IMG/VR virus record: IMGVR_UViG_3300049491_001100
Location: 1 to 55,857 of that record
Strand: one strand, 5' to 3'
Source: a virus
DNA: 55,857 nucleotides
In this document: positions 1 through 7,950 of the stretch, one piece after another
How positions within the stretch are numbered: the stretch's first letter is position 1
Layout of the letters: the number at the start of each line of letters is the position of its first letter
Made by a program: the position numbers and the translations under genes
Notes under the pieces: model-generated
Told to the model about the DNA's origin: nothing
What the model saw: only the letters and a program-made list of their open reading frames with translations
The model's database searches: none

Positions 1-1
1 C

Positions 2-184
2 TACGAGTTCACCGTCCTTCTGTTTATGATCCTCTTCTGCTACTTGGAGATGGCGAAGCTCTCCACGCCCAAGGTGTCGGCGCTGCCGGGTTGGTACTTG
101 GCAGGGTTCTTCGTCTTGGCCGGCGCCTCGATCGCAAGCCTCGTCGGCCTCATCTACACCCTCGCACCACACGGAGTCTACTAA
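2..184 (+). CDS. Membrane protein, C-terminal part (cut by window start)
   Basis: Open from the window edge in the frame starting at base 2 and ending with TAA at 182-184, giving the last 60 residues. Two hydrophobic stretches are visible, one at the start (FTVLLFMILFCYL) and one in the middle (LAGFFVLAGASIASLVGLIYTL), so at least two membrane segments are likely. The stop overlaps the ATG of the next gene (TAATG), which suggests translational coupling. Its product and full length cannot be judged. The next gene also begins with a membrane helix, so the pair may form a small membrane unit. Confidence 0.55.
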   Translation, partial: YEFTVLLFMILFCYLEMAKLSTPKVSALPGWYLAGFFVLAGASIASLVGLIYTLAPHGVY

Positions 185-708
185 TGTTCAACGTACTGCC
201 TTTCGTTCTCATGCTGTCGCTCGTCGGCGGGACCGTCGGTCTCGTCTACCTCGTTGCCTCCATCTACTTCCGCTTCAAGGCGGCGCATTGGGAGGCCGCC
301 ATGGAAGCCATGTCCAGCGCCCCGCCCACCGAGGAAGAGGAGGCGATCGGAGACGAGTGGAATGGCGATGGCTTCCCCCCTCCCCAACGAGAAGCTGGTC
401 AAGGTTCTCAAGGGCGAGCTGGCAGTCGGCATCGACGTCAGCGAAGACGAGGTCCGCAAGCTGAAGAAGGAGTACGACGATCGCGTCGCCGTACACGATC
501 GCTTCCTGAAAGAGGCCGGCAAGCCGAGAGCGGTGAAGAACCCGGAAGCGAAGCCGATGCCCAAGGCCAGGGACATGGTCGGCATCACCTACCAGCAGGC
601 GTACGAGAACGATCGTCACGACAAGGAAGTCCTCAACATCGAAGAGAGCGAGGACGTCACCTGTATCATCTGCGGTGCTTCCGCCGAGCACTTTCACAGT
701 GGCGGTGA
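184..708 (+). CDS. Small membrane protein; real 3' end uncertain
   Basis: ATG at 184 overlaps the upstream stop. The first 60 or so residues look real: an N-terminal hydrophobic helix (VLPFVLMLSLVGGTVGLVYLVASIYF) followed by an acidic stretch (TEEEEAIGDEW). After about base 370 the frame turns into Arg/Gln-rich sequence that looks like a shadow of the gene starting at 362, and no in-frame stop occurs until 708. At 373-380 there is a run of six C. Removing one C would fuse this frame directly to the 362 gene, giving a membrane-anchored version of that protein. A sequencing indel, a programmed frameshift or an unusually long overlap are all possible. Confidence 0.4.
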   Translation: MFNVLPFVLMLSLVGGTVGLVYLVASIYFRFKAAHWEAAMEAMSSAPPTEEEEAIGDEWNGDGFPPPQREAGQGSQGRAGSRHRRQRRRGPQAEEGVRRSRRRTRSLPERGRQAESGEEPGSEADAQGQGHGRHHLPAGVRERSSRQGSPQHRRERGRHLYHLRCFRRALSQWR

Positions 709-1129
709 GGTTGCAGCCTATGTCAATGACCAGGTTCGCATCTCCTTCGCCCGCGCCATCGAGACCATGGACATCACGCTGCTGGACAAGATCGACATCG
801 ACAAGCTCTACGTCCGGTGCAATGCCGTCGTCCACAACCACGCCGACATCAAGGCTCTGCTCAAGCTCGACCAGGTCTACTTCAAGGCCCTCCAGATCCT
901 CAGGGAAGAGGAAGAGGATGAGGCCTTCTACCAGCAGACGCTGGCTGAGGCAGCCAGGGGCCCGCAGCAGGTAGCGACTCCATCGGACCAGGACGTGCTC
1001 GATCTCGCTCCCGATGATCTTCTCAGGATCTTCGACCTCGAAGAGGGTGACGTCGAGTTCAAGGAGCCCAAGGCCAAGAAGCCGCGCAAAAAGGCCAAGA
1101 AGGTGGCGAAGAAGCCGCGTCGCCGCTAG
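362..1129 (+). CDS. Unknown protein with Cys/His cluster and Lys-rich tail
   Basis: Begins at ATG 362 (MAMASPLPNEKL) with GGAGA about 8 nt upstream; 255 aa. Not recognised as a named family. The N-terminal third is charged and helical. A CIICG...HFH cluster near residue 100 and RCNAVVHNH near residue 155 could bind a metal. The last 20 residues are a strongly basic KKPRKKAKK-type tail resembling histone H1-like DNA-binding tails. That tail makes nucleic-acid binding a reasonable guess. It may be fused to the upstream membrane segment by frameshift (see findings). Confidence 0.7.
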   Translation: MAMASPLPNEKLVKVLKGELAVGIDVSEDEVRKLKKEYDDRVAVHDRFLKEAGKPRAVKNPEAKPMPKARDMVGITYQQAYENDRHDKEVLNIEESEDVTCIICGASAEHFHSGGEVAAYVNDQVRISFARAIETMDITLLDKIDIDKLYVRCNAVVHNHADIKALLKLDQVYFKALQILREEEEDEAFYQQTLAEAARGPQQVATPSDQDVLDLAPDDLLRIFDLEEGDVEFKEPKAKKPRKKAKKVAKKPRRR

Positions 1130-1130
1130 C

Positions 1131-1382
1131 ATGCCCCTGTACTATTTCAAGTGCGCCAGTGCCTGCGGCCGTGAGGTTAGGTTGATCCTGACCCCGGCCC
1201 AGGCAGGCGCAGAAAACATCTGCCCTGACTGCAAGAACGTCCTCAAGCGGGCGCCAAAGCCCCCCACGGCCAACGTCGTCGAAACTCTTGACAATGGCCA
1301 TATGCCACGTCGCGTCGAGCGCCCCGCCGACGTCGAGCGACTGATCGCCGATCGAACGCGCAAAGCGTCGACGGAGAGCTGA
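1131..1382 (+). CDS. Small zinc-ribbon protein (FmdB-like start)
   Basis: 83 aa, ATG one base after the previous TAG. The start (MPLYYFKC) followed by a CxxxC knuckle and a CPDC knuckle resembles the zinc ribbon of FmdB-type regulatory proteins, although the spacing of the first pair is not classical. It ends with TGA at 1380-1382, two bases before the ATTCGCTATA element that precedes the SbcC-like gene. It is the first of about a dozen short Cys-knuckle proteins in this window. Function unknown; metal binding is inferred from the four cysteines. Confidence 0.65.
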   Translation: MPLYYFKCASACGREVRLILTPAQAGAENICPDCKNVLKRAPKPPTANVVETLDNGHMPRRVERPADVERLIADRTRKASTES

Positions 1383-1383
1383 T

Positions 1384-1393
1384 ATTCGCTATA
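1384..1393 (+). promoter_or_regulatory. Phage promoter motif copy (ATTCGCTATA)
   Basis: Perfect copy of the repeated 10-mer. The spacer GGTAGGGC (8 nt) separates it from ATG 1402 of the SbcC-like gene. The spacer carries a purine-rich, Shine-Dalgarno-like AGGG. Promoter function is inferred from recurrence and position. Confidence 0.75.
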
Positions 1394-1401
1394 GGTAGGG
1401 C

Positions 1402-3375
1402 ATGGGTCGAGTAGCCCTCCGCAAGATCGTCCTCAGCAACTTCAGGTCCTTCAAGGGCTTGCACGTTGTCGATCTACCCGTTGAGGGTCTGGTCATCATC
1501 AAGGGCCAGAATAAGGACACGAGAGGCGACTCAGGCGCCGGCAAGACCAACATCCTCCTGGCCATCGCCTACATCTTCGGTTACTGCCCGTACGCTGCCA
1601 CCGCCCTCCAGTGCTGGTACAGCGATGACCCGATGTACGTCGAAGCTACCCTAGAGACCGATGCTGGCACCGTTGTTGTTCGGCGCGGCGTCAAAGGTCT
1701 CGCCATCGGCAAGGTCAAGGGTAAGGCGGCCGAAGAGTTGCTGACGAAGACGTGTGGGGTGGACAGCTACCTGCGTCAAGCCCTCACTTACCGCGACCAA
1801 GTCAAGCCCATGCGCTTCTTGGACATGCGCGATGGCAAGATGAAGGAGTTCTTGATCGAGGTCTTGGGGCTCCAGGGCCTGGAAAAAGAGATCGACATCG
1901 CCCTCAACCGTCTCAACCAGAAGACGGTTGAGCTGGACCGAGCCAAGAAGGCCCTGGTAGATCGCCAGACGCTCCTGGAAGCCCTCCAGGCGCAGGCAGT
2001 CCCTTTCACACCCGAAGACACCACCGGCTTGGAAAGTGAGCTGGCGCAAGCCCAGAGCGAACTGGCGCAAATCAAGATGACACACCTGGCGGCTCGCTCC
2101 AGGGTGACCAAGGCCGAGGCCGACGAAGAGGCTGCCGCGACCGCTACCGAGCGCGCTGTCATGGCCAAGGGCGCAGCCCTTGCCGACAAGGTCCACGAAT
2201 GCGATGGGCACATCGCCACCTTCACCGAGGCCATGCAAAAGGCGAGAGCTGCCTACGACGCCGAGACCGAGGCCATGAGGAAGGAGGCCAGGAGCCTCCA
2301 CAACGAACTGGCGCGATCCTCTGGCTTGATGCTGGACATCGAGCGCATCCAGCGCGAAATCGAACACTTGCAGAAGAGTGTTTGCCCCACTTGCGATCGT
2401 ACCTGGGCTAACGCGGAGGCGGCTCTAGCGGATCATGAAGCCGTTCTGGTTCAAGCAGAAGCCAAGCTGGCAGCAACCAAGGCCCACCAACCCCGCGTCC
2501 ACGAGCTGGATGAAGCCATCGCCAGCCGCAGGTTCCAGCCAGACTCGCGCCTAGAAAAGCTGAAGCTCGTTCGCGTCAACCTAGCCCAACAATTAGCCGT
2601 CATCTCGGCAGAGGCCCACACGGCCAGGCGTGCCTTCTTGGGCGGCGATCGGGCGTCAAGCCAGCTCCGCAAACAAGAGTCGCTGGCAATGGAAGACCTG
2701 ATCAGCGCTCAGACGAAGACGACGGCACTGGAGGCCCAGCTCGGGTTTGCGAGACAGTCGAATCGTCAGGGCCAAGCAGCCTGGGATGCGCACCAGCTCA
2801 AGACAAAGGGTATGGCAAGGGGATTGGTGGAGCTGGCCCTGGCCGTTACGGCGGCAGAGTCGGGATATGGGGTCGAGGAAGACTACGTGAGCTTGCTCAA
2901 GGGATTCCGCAACAAAATCTTCGACGAGGTCTTGGCCGCGATCGGTGCTGAAGCCACCAACATCATCGCAACCCTGCCCAACGCCCAACACATCGCCATC
3001 GAGTTCCGTAGTGAACACGTGACGCAGAAGGATACCGTTCAGGAAAAGATCTCGGCCGTCACCACGGTCCACGGTCACGAGCGTGTACTGGCGGAATCGG
3101 TCAGTGGCGGCCAGCTCACCAGCATCAACCTCGCCGTCGACCTCGCCGTGGCTCGCGTCATCAGCGCACGCCTGGGCTGTAACTTGAACTGGATCATCCT
3201 CGACGAGTCCTTCAACGGGCACGACAACATTACCAAGGGTTCGTGCTTGGAGATGTTGCAGAAGTACGCAGCCGACAAGCTGGTGATCGTCGTCGACCAC
3301 ACGTCCGAGTTCAAGGAGATGTTCACCCAGACCATCGTGGTCAACTACCACGAGAAAGAGTCGAGCCTAGCATGA
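1402..3375 (+). CDS. SbcC/Rad50-like recombination ATPase (T4 gp46-like)
   Basis: 657 aa SMC-type ATPase. The N-terminal Walker A spans residues 35-50 (GQN...GDSGAGKTN). Two long coiled-coil arms flank a zinc hook, CPTC, near residue 328. The C-terminal lobe has the ABC signature SVSGGQ, Walker B WIILDES and a downstream VVDH. The order head-coil-hook-coil-head matches Rad50/SbcC and phage gp46, which with an Mre11/gp47 nuclease process DNA ends for recombination-dependent replication. No nuclease gene lies directly beside it; the metallophosphoesterase at 8634 is a candidate partner. It is the first gene behind its own promoter motif and overlaps the next gene by ATGA-type coupling. Confidence 0.93.
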   Translation: MGRVALRKIVLSNFRSFKGLHVVDLPVEGLVIIKGQNKDTRGDSGAGKTNILLAIAYIFGYCPYAATALQCWYSDDPMYVEATLETDAGTVVVRRGVKGLAIGKVKGKAAEELLTKTCGVDSYLRQALTYRDQVKPMRFLDMRDGKMKEFLIEVLGLQGLEKEIDIALNRLNQKTVELDRAKKALVDRQTLLEALQAQAVPFTPEDTTGLESELAQAQSELAQIKMTHLAARSRVTKAEADEEAAATATERAVMAKGAALADKVHECDGHIATFTEAMQKARAAYDAETEAMRKEARSLHNELARSSGLMLDIERIQREIEHLQKSVCPTCDRTWANAEAALADHEAVLVQAEAKLAATKAHQPRVHELDEAIASRRFQPDSRLEKLKLVRVNLAQQLAVISAEAHTARRAFLGGDRASSQLRKQESLAMEDLISAQTKTTALEAQLGFARQSNRQGQAAWDAHQLKTKGMARGLVELALAVTAAESGYGVEEDYVSLLKGFRNKIFDEVLAAIGAEATNIIATLPNAQHIAIEFRSEHVTQKDTVQEKISAVTTVHGHERVLAESVSGGQLTSINLAVDLAVARVISARLGCNLNWIILDESFNGHDNITKGSCLEMLQKYAADKLVIVVDHTSEFKEMFTQTIVVNYHEKESSLA

Positions 3376-3611
3376 GCAAACCAGCCCGCTTTATCACCCA
3401 CCACGACATCCTCAAGATCCAGGGCTGGGCCAAGGAGAACTTGATCGCCATGCCCGGGGATGCCACCATGCTCAACCTGGGACGCCCCATGAACCAGGGT
3501 GAGCGCCTGGCTGTGGCCTATGTCGGCGCCGTGCTCTCGCTGCTCGGGGAAGATACCATCCACGTCAAGGTTCAAGAAGGGCGACCGCCAGACAGCGAGC
3601 CCCTCGAATGA
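3372..3611 (+). CDS. Unknown small protein
   Basis: 79 aa, starting at ATG 3372 inside the last codons of the SbcC-like gene and ending in ATGA overlap with the next gene. Soluble, with a mixed helical composition (MNQGERLAVAYVGAVLSLLG in the middle) and no motif I recognise. Tight coupling to the SbcC-like gene suggests co-expression and possibly a role in DNA metabolism. Confidence 0.65.
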   Translation: MSKPARFITHHDILKIQGWAKENLIAMPGDATMLNLGRPMNQGERLAVAYVGAVLSLLGEDTIHVKVQEGRPPDSEPLE

Positions 3612-3979
3612 CCTCTCAGAGCCTACTGGAGAACTTCTACTCAAACGCTGGCGAGTTTTTTATCATCATCAGGTCGGACGGGATCATCGTGGTTGAGGAT
3701 CCGAGATCGATTGATCGGCCAGGTCCGCCAGAGGCTCTGTTGCGACTGTTCCCGCGTGCCCGCGATGCCGTAAGGTTCTTGAAAGAGACAGGAGACGATA
3801 CCGACACCCGTGTCATGAAGACGACGCTGGTGGGGTTGTGGACGATCCTCGGCAACATCGACAGCCTCAGCAGGAAGTGGTTCAACGCCCCCGTCAGGGT
3901 GGAAGTGGCAGCCTTCTCCGACGCTGGCGAAGTGATCACGGTTGACACGCTCAGAAGTTACTACTCCCTGCCCTGCTGA
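3608..3979 (+). CDS. Unknown protein, 123 aa
   Basis: ATG 3608 overlaps the previous TGA. The protein is soluble with alternating strands and helices (FFIIIRSDGIIVVEDP near residue 20). No family recognised. Its TGA stop (3977-3979) shares its last base with the next promoter motif, which is the typical gene-end layout in this genome. Confidence 0.65.
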   Translation: MTSQSLLENFYSNAGEFFIIIRSDGIIVVEDPRSIDRPGPPEALLRLFPRARDAVRFLKETGDDTDTRVMKTTLVGLWTILGNIDSLSRKWFNAPVRVEVAAFSDAGEVITVDTLRSYYSLPC

Positions 3980-3988
3980 TTCGCTATA
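3979..3988 (+). promoter_or_regulatory. Phage promoter motif copy (ATTCGCTATA)
   Basis: Perfect copy overlapping the upstream TGA. It is followed by CAGGTAG and lies 29 nt before ATG 4018, which has its own AAGGAG ribosome-binding site. Confidence 0.8.
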
Positions 3989-4017
3989 CAGGTAGTGAAC
4001 CCCAAGGAGACGACAAA

Positions 4018-4440
4018 ATGGGCAAGGGCAAGGGTCGAGTTCCAAAGAAGGAAAAGGACAAGTTCGACGGTCTCAGCCAGGAGTTCAGGGGCGCCATCGA
4101 CGGCTCCAGCACTGAGGAGATTCGCAAGCGAGTCTCCGAGGTCGCACTCCTGGATGCAACCGAGAAGCAGGTGCTCAAGAACGACCCCGACGTCGTTTCT
4201 GCCCGCGAGGTTCTGAAGAACCTGATGGAGCCCTACCGCGAGAACTTCAAGTCGTACAAGCTCCAGATCGAGTACTGCCGACAGGCGCTCGATGGCAGCG
4301 GCAAGGACACCACGACCACGGCGACCGCCAAGGCAATCGAAGGCATCCTCAACCCCGATGGCACGGGGCGCACCACGGTCTCTCACAAGCCGATCGGGTC
4401 CAAGGAGTCGACGGTCCTGCGGCAGGGAACCGACACGTAG
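4018..4440 (+). CDS. Unknown charged protein, 140 aa
   Basis: Starts at ATG 4018 with AAGGAG 9 nt upstream. The N-terminus is Lys/Gly-rich (GKGKGRVPKKEKDK), followed by a helical, charged body and a Thr-rich segment (KDTTTTATAKA). No family recognised. It is a single-gene unit bounded upstream by the promoter motif and downstream by a strong hairpin, which suggests it may be produced at higher level than its neighbours. Confidence 0.7.
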   Translation: MGKGKGRVPKKEKDKFDGLSQEFRGAIDGSSTEEIRKRVSEVALLDATEKQVLKNDPDVVSAREVLKNLMEPYRENFKSYKLQIEYCRQALDGSGKDTTTTATAKAIEGILNPDGTGRTTVSHKPIGSKESTVLRQGTDT

Positions 4441-4447
4441 TTCACCC

Positions 4448-4502
4448 GACCACCCCGTCAAGCCCGTCGCCTCCTCTCCCCTTGACGGGGTGGTCACTTT
4501 CT
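4448..4502 (+). terminator. Hairpin terminator
   Basis: A perfect 15-bp inverted repeat pairs 4448-4462 (GACCACCCCGTCAAG) with 4481-4495 around an 18-nt loop. It is followed by a short pyrimidine tract (ACTTTCTTCC). It lies in the gap between 4440 and 4506. The weak T-run means termination may be partial, allowing read-through into the RuvC-like and RNR genes, which have no visible promoter motif of their own. Confidence 0.75.
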
Positions 4503-4505
4503 TCC

Positions 4506-5132
4506 ATGCGAATCCTAACGCTAGATCTCTCAACTCACGCCGGCTACGCCATCATGGACGGGGAGCCCGGTACGAAGCCGCAGCTAGTCTTCCACGGCAC
4601 CATCGACATCGACAAGAGCTTGCACGAGTTTGGGAAGTACCCAGACTGCTACCGCAAGGCCGCACGACACATGGCGGCCCTCATCCATTTTAACGTCACC
4701 AACATCGACAAATTTGAGGTGATCGTGATCGAGGAGATCAACCTCGGTCGCAATCGCTATACACAGAAGCTGCTGGAGAACATCCACACGGCAATGCTCG
4801 ATCAGATCGAGAGCTTCTGGCCGCACGCCAAGGTGGTCTACCTCGACTCAAGCGAGTGGCGCCACAATCTCGGTCTGAAGATGACGAAGGAGCAGAAGAA
4901 GCTCAACGCCAAGCTGTCCAAGGCGAAGAAGCTAGCCGCTCAGACCAACATCAAGCTCGACAAGAAGAAGCTCGGCATCAAGGGCAAGGTCAACGCCAAG
5001 CACCTGGCAGTGGCCCATGCCAACACAATTTTTGGCTTGCAGTTGAAGATGAAGCAGAACGATGCCGCAGATGCGATCTGCATCGGTCTCGCCTTCTTCA
5101 ACGGCGCAACGCCATGCGATGGAGTTCAGTGA
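4506..5132 (+). CDS. RuvC-like Holliday-junction resolvase or RNase H-fold nuclease
   Basis: 208 aa from ATG 4506. An upstream TTG would run into the terminator stem, so the ATG is preferred. Features of the RuvC/RNase H fold: first strand MRILTLDLSTHAGYAI with the catalytic Asp, a second acidic pair in VIVIEEINLGRN, and a C-terminal NDAADAICIGLAF with the final Asp. A basic insertion rich in Lys lies at about 120-165. In phages such proteins resolve branched recombination intermediates before packaging. The TGA stop overlaps the ATG of the RNR gene. It is one of two candidate resolvases here, the other being endonuclease VII-like. Confidence 0.75.
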   Translation: MRILTLDLSTHAGYAIMDGEPGTKPQLVFHGTIDIDKSLHEFGKYPDCYRKAARHMAALIHFNVTNIDKFEVIVIEEINLGRNRYTQKLLENIHTAMLDQIESFWPHAKVVYLDSSEWRHNLGLKMTKEQKKLNAKLSKAKKLAAQTNIKLDKKKLGIKGKVNAKHLAVAHANTIFGLQLKMKQNDAADAICIGLAFFNGATPCDGVQ

Positions 5133-7009
5133 TGGGTAAGGAATGGAGCACCCTGGCCAAGGTGGTGTTCAAGAGGACGTATGCACGCAAGCTCTTCCAA
5201 GGCACTTCGCTGGAGCGCCTGGAGAGCTACGCCGAGACCGTGGATCGCGCCATCATGGGCAACGTCCGCAATCACAATGTCAGTGATGCCGAGATTGCGC
5301 GTCTCAAGTACTTCATGAACGAGCGCAAGGCAGGCCCCGCCGGTCGTGGCCTCTGGTTCAGTGGCACCGAGGCCCACTACAAGATCGGGGGCGTCGCTCT
5401 CAACAACTGCTGGTTCGTTACCAGCGCCGACTGGCTCTCGTTCGCCATCGCCTGCGATCTCCTCATGCTCGGTGGCGGTGTCGGCATCAGCGTCGAACAC
5501 AAGTACACGTCGAAGCTACCCAAGATCAAGAAGGGCGTCGTCATCGCTCACAAGGGAACCAAGGATGCGGACTTCATTGTCCCCGACAGCCGCGAGGGCT
5601 GGTGCGAGCTGCTACGCCGTGTCCTGGAGGCGTTCTTCGTCACCGGCAAGGGGTTCACGTACTCGACGGTGTGTGTTCGTGGCTATGGTGAAGCCATCGC
5701 CGGCTTCGGTGGGACTGCCAGCGGCCCCATCCCCCTCATCGAGCTGATCACCAACCTCTGCGGCATCATCATCGCCCGCGAGGGCAAGGCCGTGCGTCCG
5801 ATCGACGCCGCCGACGTCCTCTGTGCCATCGGCGACATGGTTGTCGCTGGCAACGTCCGCCGTTCGGCTATCATCATCATCGGCGATGCCTACGACAAGG
5901 AATACCTGAAGGCAAAGCGCTGGGACCTGGGCACGCTGCCGAAGTACCGCAGCTCTGCCAACTGGTCCATCAACGTCGAGGACATCGAAGACGTCCACCC
6001 GACCTTCTGGAAAACGTACGAGCACGGCGAGCCCTTCGGCATCGTCAACATGACCAACATCCGCAAGTACGGTCGCATGGGCGAGCTGCGAAAGGACACG
6101 GCAGAAGGCGTCAATCCCTGCGGCGAGGCCACGCTGGAGCCCTACGAGCCATGCAACCTACAAGACATCGACCTCCCCAACCTCGACGGTGAGGCAGAGT
6201 TCTTCGAGGCCTGCCGCCTCATGCAGCGCTGGGGCAAGCGAGTCACGTTGGAGCGCTACCACATCCCGCAGGTGGCTGAGGTCATCGAGCGCAACCGCCG
6301 CATCGGGACCAGCATCACCGGCTGCTTGCAGTCGCCCCTGTTCAACCCCCACACGCTCGACCGCGCCTATGCCGAGATCCGCAAGGCCGACACCGAGTAC
6401 TCGAAGGAGTTGGGCATCAATGAGTCCATCCGCAACACGACACTGAAGCCATCGGGTACGAAGTCAAAGATGGACGATGTCGATGGTGAGGGCATCCACG
6501 CCGGCTACAGCCGCTACGCCATCCAGCGCGTTCGCTTCGCCTCAAACGACAAGCTGCTCCCAATTCTCCGGGAAGCTGGCCACCACATGGAGCCGGTCAT
6601 CAACCTGGACGGAACCCTCAACCACGGCACCCAGGTCGTCGATTTCTACAAGAAGGCCCCCGAGAACCTGCCCTGCGCCGACGAGGGCTTCGACACCTGG
6701 AAGCAGCTCGATGCCCTCGTTGTAGCTCAGCGTCACTGGAGCGACCAAGCCGTCTCCGTGACCGTTTACTACAAGCGTGAGGAGATCCCGCAGATCAAGG
6801 CTTGGCTGGGCCAGAACCTGAAGTCGCTGAAGTCTATCTCCTTCCTCTGTCACTCGGAGCACGGCTTCAAGCAGGCCCCGAAAGAAGCTATCTCTCGGGA
6901 AGAGTTCGAGAAGTTGAGCGCGAAGATCAAGCCCATCGACGTCGATGGCATCGGTGAGGGCGATCTCGACAGCCTCGAATGCGCTGGCGGGGTCTGTCCT
7001 GTCAAGTAG
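5132..7009 (+). CDS. nrdJ: Class II (adenosylcobalamin-dependent) ribonucleotide reductase
   Basis: 625 aa, start ATG 5132 coupled to the previous stop with GGAG upstream. It converts ribonucleotides to deoxyribonucleotides. The opening VVFKRTYAR...ETVDRAI and the central NPCGEATLEPYEPCNL (radical-site Cys and catalytic Glu) match the monomeric class II enzymes typified by Lactobacillus RTPR. NNCWFV supplies the first redox cysteine (Cys93). The C-terminal CAGGVC is the CxxxxC redox shuttle. There is no glycyl-radical motif and no separate small subunit gene, consistent with a B12-dependent enzyme. It is shorter than the roughly 739-aa RTPR. Host cobalamin would be needed. Confidence 0.92.
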   Translation: MGKEWSTLAKVVFKRTYARKLFQGTSLERLESYAETVDRAIMGNVRNHNVSDAEIARLKYFMNERKAGPAGRGLWFSGTEAHYKIGGVALNNCWFVTSADWLSFAIACDLLMLGGGVGISVEHKYTSKLPKIKKGVVIAHKGTKDADFIVPDSREGWCELLRRVLEAFFVTGKGFTYSTVCVRGYGEAIAGFGGTASGPIPLIELITNLCGIIIAREGKAVRPIDAADVLCAIGDMVVAGNVRRSAIIIIGDAYDKEYLKAKRWDLGTLPKYRSSANWSINVEDIEDVHPTFWKTYEHGEPFGIVNMTNIRKYGRMGELRKDTAEGVNPCGEATLEPYEPCNLQDIDLPNLDGEAEFFEACRLMQRWGKRVTLERYHIPQVAEVIERNRRIGTSITGCLQSPLFNPHTLDRAYAEIRKADTEYSKELGINESIRNTTLKPSGTKSKMDDVDGEGIHAGYSRYAIQRVRFASNDKLLPILREAGHHMEPVINLDGTLNHGTQVVDFYKKAPENLPCADEGFDTWKQLDALVVAQRHWSDQAVSVTVYYKREEIPQIKAWLGQNLKSLKSISFLCHSEHGFKQAPKEAISREEFEKLSAKIKPIDVDGIGEGDLDSLECAGGVCPVK

Positions 7010-7019
7010 ATTCGCTATA
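7010..7019 (+). promoter_or_regulatory. Phage promoter motif copy (ATTCGCTATA)
   Basis: Perfect copy immediately after the RNR TAG stop. Only 7 nt (CAGTAGC) separate it from ATG 7027, too few for a normal leader if it were a sigma-type -10 box. Confidence 0.8.
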
Positions 7020-7026
7020 CAGTAGC

Positions 7027-7938
7027 ATGGCTGGTATGATGGACGAGTTTGCCGCCTCATTTGGTGGCGGGAACCAGGAAGACGAATCCGAAGAGGATGT
7101 CGTTGACCAGGTCGTTCAAGAACTTGACGACGACGAGATCGACGACGAACTTCGCGAGGCCGAAAAGCGCCTATCGAAGGCGGCCTACTACAAGCAGATC
7201 GCGCTGAACGGAGTCATTGAAGACGACGGCTCGCCAGAGGCGTCAGAGATCAATGCTGAGTCCAGGCTCTGGGCCAGACAGCGCATGCTGGTTTTGCTCA
7301 AGGGGGAGCCAGTCATTGCGGCGCCGGTCGTGGCTGAGTCCCAGTTCAACGACAAGGAAGTCTTTGCCCTGAAGAAGGTGGCAGAGAAGATCCTGCTGTC
7401 CATGGGTGAGAAGCCTGTAGACCCTGTCGTCAAGAAGGTTCAGACGACTCCGGTCAAGCCAACCGTACCCACGGTCAGGAAGATCCAGACAACGGTCAAG
7501 AAGCCAGGCGGCTCGACTCCACCCAAGAAGCCCCCGACGCAAGCTCCTCCGGCAGCAAGCGCAGCAGCAAAGCCGAAGAAGCCGTTGAAGCCGAAGAAGG
7601 ATGCCGACGGAGAAGTCGACTACGAAGCAATCCCGTCTGGCACCGTCTTCACCGACACCGACGGCCAGCTTTACCGCTTCCTCGACAACCCCAACTTCAA
7701 CCCAGAGAACCCCCGGTCGAAGCCGCGCACTAAGATGAAGGTGACGACTCAGGTGAAGACCCCGGGCTCGATCCCGATGCCATCACCGTCACAGATGTCG
7801 GGCATCACAGCGGCTCAGTCGATGGAAGCCGTCAACATCGGTACCTCAGCAAGTGCAAGTAGTCCGTTTGGAGCTGACAAGGATGCCAGCCCAAACCTTT
7901 TCATCGCCGCAGCAGCCGGCGCACTCATCAAGGAATAG
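7027..7938 (+). CDS. Unknown acidic/Pro-Lys-rich protein, 303 aa
   Basis: The N-terminal third is very acidic (DESEEDVVDQVVQELDDDEIDDEL) and helical. Residues about 130-200 are a low-complexity Pro/Lys/Thr/Ala linker with repeated VKKVQTT, VRKIQTT and VKKPG units. A short folded segment follows (GTVFTDTDGQLYRFLDNPNFNPENPRS), then a Ser/Ala tail. No family recognised. The layout of acidic head, basic flexible linker and small domain suggests an adaptor or scaffold protein. It is the first gene of an operon with the next three genes. Confidence 0.7.
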   Translation: MAGMMDEFAASFGGGNQEDESEEDVVDQVVQELDDDEIDDELREAEKRLSKAAYYKQIALNGVIEDDGSPEASEINAESRLWARQRMLVLLKGEPVIAAPVVAESQFNDKEVFALKKVAEKILLSMGEKPVDPVVKKVQTTPVKPTVPTVRKIQTTVKKPGGSTPPKKPPTQAPPAASAAAKPKKPLKPKKDADGEVDYEAIPSGTVFTDTDGQLYRFLDNPNFNPENPRSKPRTKMKVTTQVKTPGSIPMPSPSQMSGITAAQSMEAVNIGTSASASSPFGADKDASPNLFIAAAAGALIKE

Positions 7939-7950
7939 GAGAACAAGGAA

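Noticed and set aside
4752-4761. AATCGCTATA inside the RuvC-like gene
   Set aside because: It looks like the promoter motif shortened by one base, but lies in codons for NRYTQ and no gene start is near. Treated as chance.
4856-5131. Upstream extension of the RNR frame
   Set aside because: It overlaps the RuvC-like gene fully and reads as Gln/Arg-rich sequence without similarity to RNR. ATG 5132 has a ribosome site and is coupled to the upstream stop.
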